64,000 bases of DNA from Lysobacteraceae bacterium. GTDB lineage: Bacteria; Pseudomonadota; Gammaproteobacteria; Xanthomonadales; Xanthomonadaceae. The translations under genes and the position numbers were made by a program. The stretch spans positions 62,001 to 126,000 of the forward strand of contig BPKJ01000001.1 of NCBI GenBank assembly GCA_026005075.1. The letters run 5' to 3'. Under the pieces are notes generated by a model, which saw nothing but the letters and a program-made list of their open reading frames with translations, did no database searches and was not told where the DNA came from. Every line of letters begins with the position of its first letter. Position 1 is the stretch's first letter. This document shows positions 60,340 to 64,000 of this stretch, one piece after another.

Positions 60340-61725
60340 ATGCGTACCCTGATCGCCCTCCTCGGCCTGCTGCTGGCCCTCCCCGCGGCCTCGGCCCCGG
60401 AGATCCGGCTGCCGCCCTTCCAGCGCGAGACCCTGCCCGGCGGCGCGACCCTGCTCCTCATGCCGCGGCATGACGTGCCGATGGTGGCCATGAGCGTGCG
60501 CATCCGGGGCGGCAGCCTCGCCGACCCGGACGGCCGGGAAGGCACCGCGGCGCTGCTCGCCGAACTGCTGCAGAAAGGCGCCGGGGAGCGGGATGCGGCA
60601 GCCTTTGCCGAGGCCGTGGAGGCGGCCGGCGGCTGGATCGGCGTCGAGGCCGAGCGCGAGGCCATCGACCTCGGAGCCCGCTTCCTGGCCCGTGACGCCG
60701 GCCTGATGGTCGAACTGGTGGCCGACCTCCTGCGGCGGCCGCGCCTTTCCCCCGAGGAGTTCGAGAAGGTCCGCACGCGGGCGATCCAGTCGATCCAGGC
60801 GGCCAAGGACAGCGACCCGAACGGGCTGATCGACAGCTACGGCCATGCCTGGCTTTTCGGTCGCCACCCCTACGGCCGCCCGCCCGGAGGGGACGAGACC
60901 AGCCTTGGCCGGATCGAACTGGCCGACCTCGAACGCTTCCGTGCCCAGCACCTCGGTGCCGACCGCGCCATCCTCGCCGTGGTCGGGGACTTCGAGCCCG
61001 CCGCCATGCGCGAATCGATCCGCAAGGCGCTCGCGGGCTGGCCGGCTGCCGAGGCGCCCTTGCCGGTGGTCGAGCCGGCGCCACGGCAGAAAGGCCGCCG
61101 GGTGCTCCTGGTCGACAAGCCCGGCGCGACCCAGACCTATTTCTGGCTGGGCAACGTCGGGGCCTCGGCCACGGACCCCCAGCGCACCGCCCAGGACCTG
61201 GTGCAGGTCGTCTTCGGCGGACGCTTCACCTCCATGCTCAACACCGCCCTGCGCGTGGAGAGCGGCCTGACCTATGGCGCACGGGCGCGGATCGAGCGCC
61301 TCGCCCAGCCGGGGGCGGCAGCGATCAGCTCCTTCACCCGAACCGACGCCACCGCCAAGGCCCTCGACCTCGCCCTCGAGGTGATCGACCGGCTGCACCG
61401 CAAGGGCATCGACCCCAGCCTGCTGGACTCGGGCCGCAACTACATCCTCGGGCAGTTCCCGCCGCGGCTGGAAACCCAGGGACAGCTCGCCGACGAGCTG
61501 ACCCGGCTGGAGCTGTACGGCCTTGGCACCGATGCCATCGAGGGCCTGCCGCAGCGCCTGGCTGCGCTCGATCCTGCGACCGTCAACGCCGCGCGCAGCG
61601 TGTTCCCGACCCGGGACGACCTGGCCATCGTGCTGATCGGCGATGCGGCCTCGATCCGTGACCAGGCGGCACGTTACGGCAAGGTCACCGAGATGAAGCT
61701 GGCCGACCCCCGCTTTGCCCCCTGA
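60340..61725 (+). CDS. M16 peptidase-like protein, probable inactive partner subunit
   Basis: A 461-residue exported protein (signal MRTLIALLGLLLALPAASA). The M16 fold is clear (ETLPGGATLLLMPRHDVPMV, GSLADPDGREGTAALLAELL, NYILGQFPPRLETQGQLADE), but the position of the HXXEH zinc motif reads LLAELLQ, so metal binding is lost. Such proteins pair with an active M16 subunit as in mitochondrial processing peptidase. It has the substrate-binding Arg-Tyr type region (RVESGLTYGARARIE). Confidence 0.9.
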   Translation: MRTLIALLGLLLALPAASAPEIRLPPFQRETLPGGATLLLMPRHDVPMVAMSVRIRGGSLADPDGREGTAALLAELLQKGAGERDAAAFAEAVEAAGGWIGVEAEREAIDLGARFLARDAGLMVELVADLLRRPRLSPEEFEKVRTRAIQSIQAAKDSDPNGLIDSYGHAWLFGRHPYGRPPGGDETSLGRIELADLERFRAQHLGADRAILAVVGDFEPAAMRESIRKALAGWPAAEAPLPVVEPAPRQKGRRVLLVDKPGATQTYFWLGNVGASATDPQRTAQDLVQVVFGGRFTSMLNTALRVESGLTYGARARIERLAQPGAAAISSFTRTDATAKALDLALEVIDRLHRKGIDPSLLDSGRNYILGQFPPRLETQGQLADELTRLELYGLGTDAIEGLPQRLAALDPATVNAARSVFPTRDDLAIVLIGDAASIRDQAARYGKVTEMKLADPRFAP

Positions 61726-61740
61726 ACCTGCGGCCGCGGG

Positions 61741-61764
61741 GCGCCCTGGGAAGGCTCAGGGCGC
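61741..61764. terminator. Stem-loop at convergent gene ends
   Basis: GCGCCCTG pairs with CAGGGCGC around an 8-base loop between the M16 stop (61725) and the ThDP enzyme stop (61756); it overlaps the latter. It may terminate both transcripts, though there is no T-run. Confidence 0.45.
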
Positions 61765-63417
61765 GAGCCGGTTCTTGAGACCGCGCGCGAGCGGGGCCGG
61801 CAGCGCAGGCAGCGCCCGCAGCAGCCAGGGCAGGATGCGCCGCCGCACGCCGCGCAGCGATTCCGGGATCCGCGCCTCGATCAGGTGCGGCCCGGGCCGC
61901 TCCAGCGCGTATTCGAGTGCCTCGCAGAAGGCTTCGGCGCGATCGGCGCGCAGCGCGTGCACGCCCATCCCCTGCGCCAGACGGGCGAAGTCCAGAGGCG
62001 GCCGGCCAAGGTCGAGCTGGGCGCGCGCCTTGGGCCCGATGCGCGCGGCGCCAACCCGCTCCAGCTCGACGTTGAGCACGGAGTAACTCGCGTTCGCGAA
62101 CACCACCACGGTCACGTCGAGGCCCTCGCGGGCCATGGTCCACAGTGCCTGGAGCGTGTACATCGCGCTGCCATCGCCCACCAGGGCGAGCACCGGCCGA
62201 TCCGGACAGGCGATGGCCGCACCCACCGCCGCCGGCAGGCCCTGGCCGATCGCGCCGCCGGTCAGGGTCAGCAGGTCATGCCGCGGGCAGCCTGCGGTCA
62301 TCTTCGGCAGCAGCAGGCCCGAGGTGATGGCCTCGTCGACCACGATCGCGCGCTCGGGCAGCAGGTGCCCGAGCGCCTTGCAGACCTTCTCCGCGGTGAG
62401 CGGCCCGCGCGGCCGTCCGGGCCGCCAGGCCGGCGCCACCTGCGGGGCCACCGCCCCGGCCCCCAGCGCTTCGACCAGCGCCTCCAGTGAAGCCGCGGCG
62501 TCCTCCTCCGGGGCGCAGAGCACATCCACCTCGCAGCCGGGCGGCACGAGGTCGCCAGGGCGACCGGGATAGGCAAAGAACGAGACCGGGCGCCGTGCAT
62601 CGACCAGCACCAGATGCGCAAGGCCCTCGAGCTGGACGCTGGCCAGCTCGGCGAGGTAGGCCAGCCGCTCCACCGCAGGCAGCCCTGCGCCGCGCTCCAT
62701 CCGGGCCGGGAAGGTTTCGGCCAGCAGCCGCGCCCCGCTGGCCTGGGCCACGGCCGCGGCGGCGCGCAGGGCGGGTTCGCGCAGCGCCCAGCCGCCGAGC
62801 AGCAGCGCGCTCCGCGGCCCCGAACGCCGCAGCAGCCCGGCGATCCGGGCCACCGTCTCCGGTGCCGCGGACGGCACCGGCGCGGCCGCCGGTGGCGGGC
62901 AGGTCTTCCCGCCCTCGCTCCACGACACGTCCGCGGGCAGGATCAGGGTCGCGACCTGGCCGGGCCGCGCGCGGGCGGCCGCCAGGGCCTCCATGGCATC
63001 CCGGCACAGATCGGAAGTCGCGCGCGAGGTGCGCACGAAACCCGGTGAGACATTGCGCGCCACGGTCTCGATGTCCGACTGCAACTGGGCATCCAGCGGC
63101 GCGTGGAAGGTCGCGTGGTCGCCGACGATGTTCAGCACCGGCACCCGCGCCCTGCGCGCGTTGTGCAGGTTGGCAAGGCCGTTGCCCAGCCCCGGCCCGA
63201 GGTGCAGCAGGGTCGCCGCGGGACGGTCCGCCATCCTCGCGTAGCCGTCGGCCGCACCGGTGGCCACACCCTCGAACAAGGTCAACACCGCCCTGAGCCT
63301 CGGCTCGTCGTCGAGGGCGGCGACGAAATGCATCTCGCTGGTGCCCGGGTTGGTGAAGCAGACCTCCACCCCGGCGTCCGCCAGGGTACGGACCAGCGCC
63401 TGTGCGCCATTGGGCAT
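61756..63417 (-). CDS. Thiamine-diphosphate enzyme of the acetolactate synthase/benzoylformate decarboxylase family
   Basis: A 553-residue ThDP enzyme. The N-terminal Pyr domain has the catalytic Glu region TLFEGVATGAADGYARM; the C-terminal PP domain has LALVGDGSAMYTLQALWTMA, then VVFANASYSVLN, the ThDP motif GDG-x(n)-N. Homologues are annotated as acetolactate synthase large-subunit-like, but no regulatory subunit lies beside it and FAD-site residues are not obvious, so the substrate is open. The start at 63417 follows AAGGAG. It lies downstream of a hydroxyacid oxidase, perhaps handling the resulting 2-oxoacid. Confidence 0.82.
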   Translation of the reverse strand: MPNGAQALVRTLADAGVEVCFTNPGTSEMHFVAALDDEPRLRAVLTLFEGVATGAADGYARMADRPAATLLHLGPGLGNGLANLHNARRARVPVLNIVGDHATFHAPLDAQLQSDIETVARNVSPGFVRTSRATSDLCRDAMEALAAARARPGQVATLILPADVSWSEGGKTCPPPAAAPVPSAAPETVARIAGLLRRSGPRSALLLGGWALREPALRAAAAVAQASGARLLAETFPARMERGAGLPAVERLAYLAELASVQLEGLAHLVLVDARRPVSFFAYPGRPGDLVPPGCEVDVLCAPEEDAAASLEALVEALGAGAVAPQVAPAWRPGRPRGPLTAEKVCKALGHLLPERAIVVDEAITSGLLLPKMTAGCPRHDLLTLTGGAIGQGLPAAVGAAIACPDRPVLALVGDGSAMYTLQALWTMAREGLDVTVVVFANASYSVLNVELERVGAARIGPKARAQLDLGRPPLDFARLAQGMGVHALRADRAEAFCEALEYALERPGPHLIEARIPESLRGVRRRILPWLLRALPALPAPLARGLKNRLAP

Positions 63418-63437
63418 GGCCGGTTCTCCTTTGGTCG

Positions 63438-64000
63438 TCATGCGTCCCGCGCCCTTGCTGCGCAGGCATCCAGATGCCGGGCGCAGACCGCCTCGACACG
63501 GGTCACGCCGGCCAGCGCCATGGTCGTGCGCAGCTCCTCGCGCCACAGGGCGAGCAGGCGCTCCACGCCCTGCTGCCCGCCCGCGGCCAGCGCGTAGGCC
63601 CAGGGCCGACCGACCAGCGCCCCGCGGGCACCGAGGGCAAGGGCGCGGAAAAGGTCCACGCCGGAGCGCAGGCCGCCGTCCACGAGCACCTCGGCCCGGC
63701 TGCCCACCGCCTCGACCACGGCGGGCAGCTTGCACGCCGTCGCCGCGGCGCCGTCGAGCTGGCGCCCCCCGTGGTTGGAGACGATCACGCCGTCGGCTCC
63801 GGCCGCGACCGCGTCACGCGCGTCGCCGGCCTCGAGCACGCCCTTGACCAGCAACCGCCCACGCCAGCGCAGGCGCAGCCAGTCGAGGTCGGCGAAGCTC
63901 ACCCTGGGGTCGAACTGGCGCTCGATGAAGGCGCGGAAGCCATCGAGGTCCCGCGCCCCGGGCACGTGCGCGGCGAGGCTGCCCAGCAGCAGCGGCCGCC
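63438..64000 (-). CDS. FMN-dependent alpha-hydroxyacid oxidase, C-terminal part (cut by window edge)
   Basis: About 187 residues of an LldD/glycolate oxidase-type TIM barrel. WRGRLLVKGVLEAGDARDAV has the FMN Lys, IVSNHGGRQLDGA the catalytic His-Gly-Gly-Arg, and VLVDGGLRSGVDLFRALALG with LVGRPWAYAL the phosphate site. It oxidises a 2-hydroxyacid such as lactate to the 2-oxoacid. The N-terminus lies past 64000. Its stop is 21 bases before the ThDP enzyme start. Confidence 0.93.
   Translation of the reverse strand, partial: RPLLLGSLAAHVPGARDLDGFRAFIERQFDPRVSFADLDWLRLRWRGRLLVKGVLEAGDARDAVAAGADGVIVSNHGGRQLDGAAATACKLPAVVEAVGSRAEVLVDGGLRSGVDLFRALALGARGALVGRPWAYALAAGGQQGVERLLALWREELRTTMALAGVTRVEAVCARHLDACAARARDA

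Overview
This window comes from a high-GC (roughly two-thirds G+C) gammaproteobacterial chromosome. Several lineage markers point to the Xanthomonadales/Lysobacterales: the tRNA-tig-clpP-clpX-lon block, a XanB-type bifunctional sugar-nucleotide enzyme, a fused aspartate kinase/diaminopimelate decarboxylase, and the MurL/MurD2 route to D-glutamate in peptidoglycan. The species cannot be named from the sequence.

Layout. 1-4.9 kb: five tRNA genes (Pro, Arg, His, Lys, Leu) behind a strong sigma70-type promoter, followed on the same strand by trigger factor, ClpP, ClpX and the start of Lon. 5-11.4 kb: a lipoprotein, an omega-aminotransferase, XanB, a secreted hydrolase and an ArsC-like protein. 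11.4-26.2 kb: an anaerobic respiration block with threonine dehydrogenase, a PLP decarboxylase, NnrS, a porin, an FNR with all its cluster cysteines, a small outer-membrane protein, SirB2, quinol NO reductase, a NirS with an extra N-terminal cytochrome c domain, and a TonB-dependent haem-type receptor. Four FNR/DNR-like boxes lie in front of nnrS/porin, norZ, nirS and the receptor. 26.3-30.7 kb: ssb, ispB, ogt, and a PDZ protein/anti-sigma/ECF sigma group.

30.9-41.2 kb is a low-GC accessory island. It holds remnants or copies of at least five insertion sequences, a gene cassette bounded by two attC sites, and a truncated integron integrase in the expected divergent orientation. It also holds two headless Rhs C-terminal toxin tips (one Tae4-like with a periplasmic immunity candidate) and a HEPN-motif protein. 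I read it as a decayed chromosomal integron and Rhs-tip graveyard broken up by IS elements.

41.2-64 kb returns to core genes: an overlapping lysAC-murL-murD2 operon, threonine/serine enzymes, PEP carboxylase, an HflK/HflC pair, ferredoxin-NADP reductase, a sugar kinase, a beta-CASP hydrolase, two M16 peptidases, a ThDP enzyme and an FMN-dependent hydroxyacid oxidase cut by the window edge.

Four conserved genes (clpP, the aminotransferase, xanB, the first M16 peptidase) each carry one single-base frameshift. In such genes this looks more like assembly error than biology, and should be checked before any is called a pseudogene.
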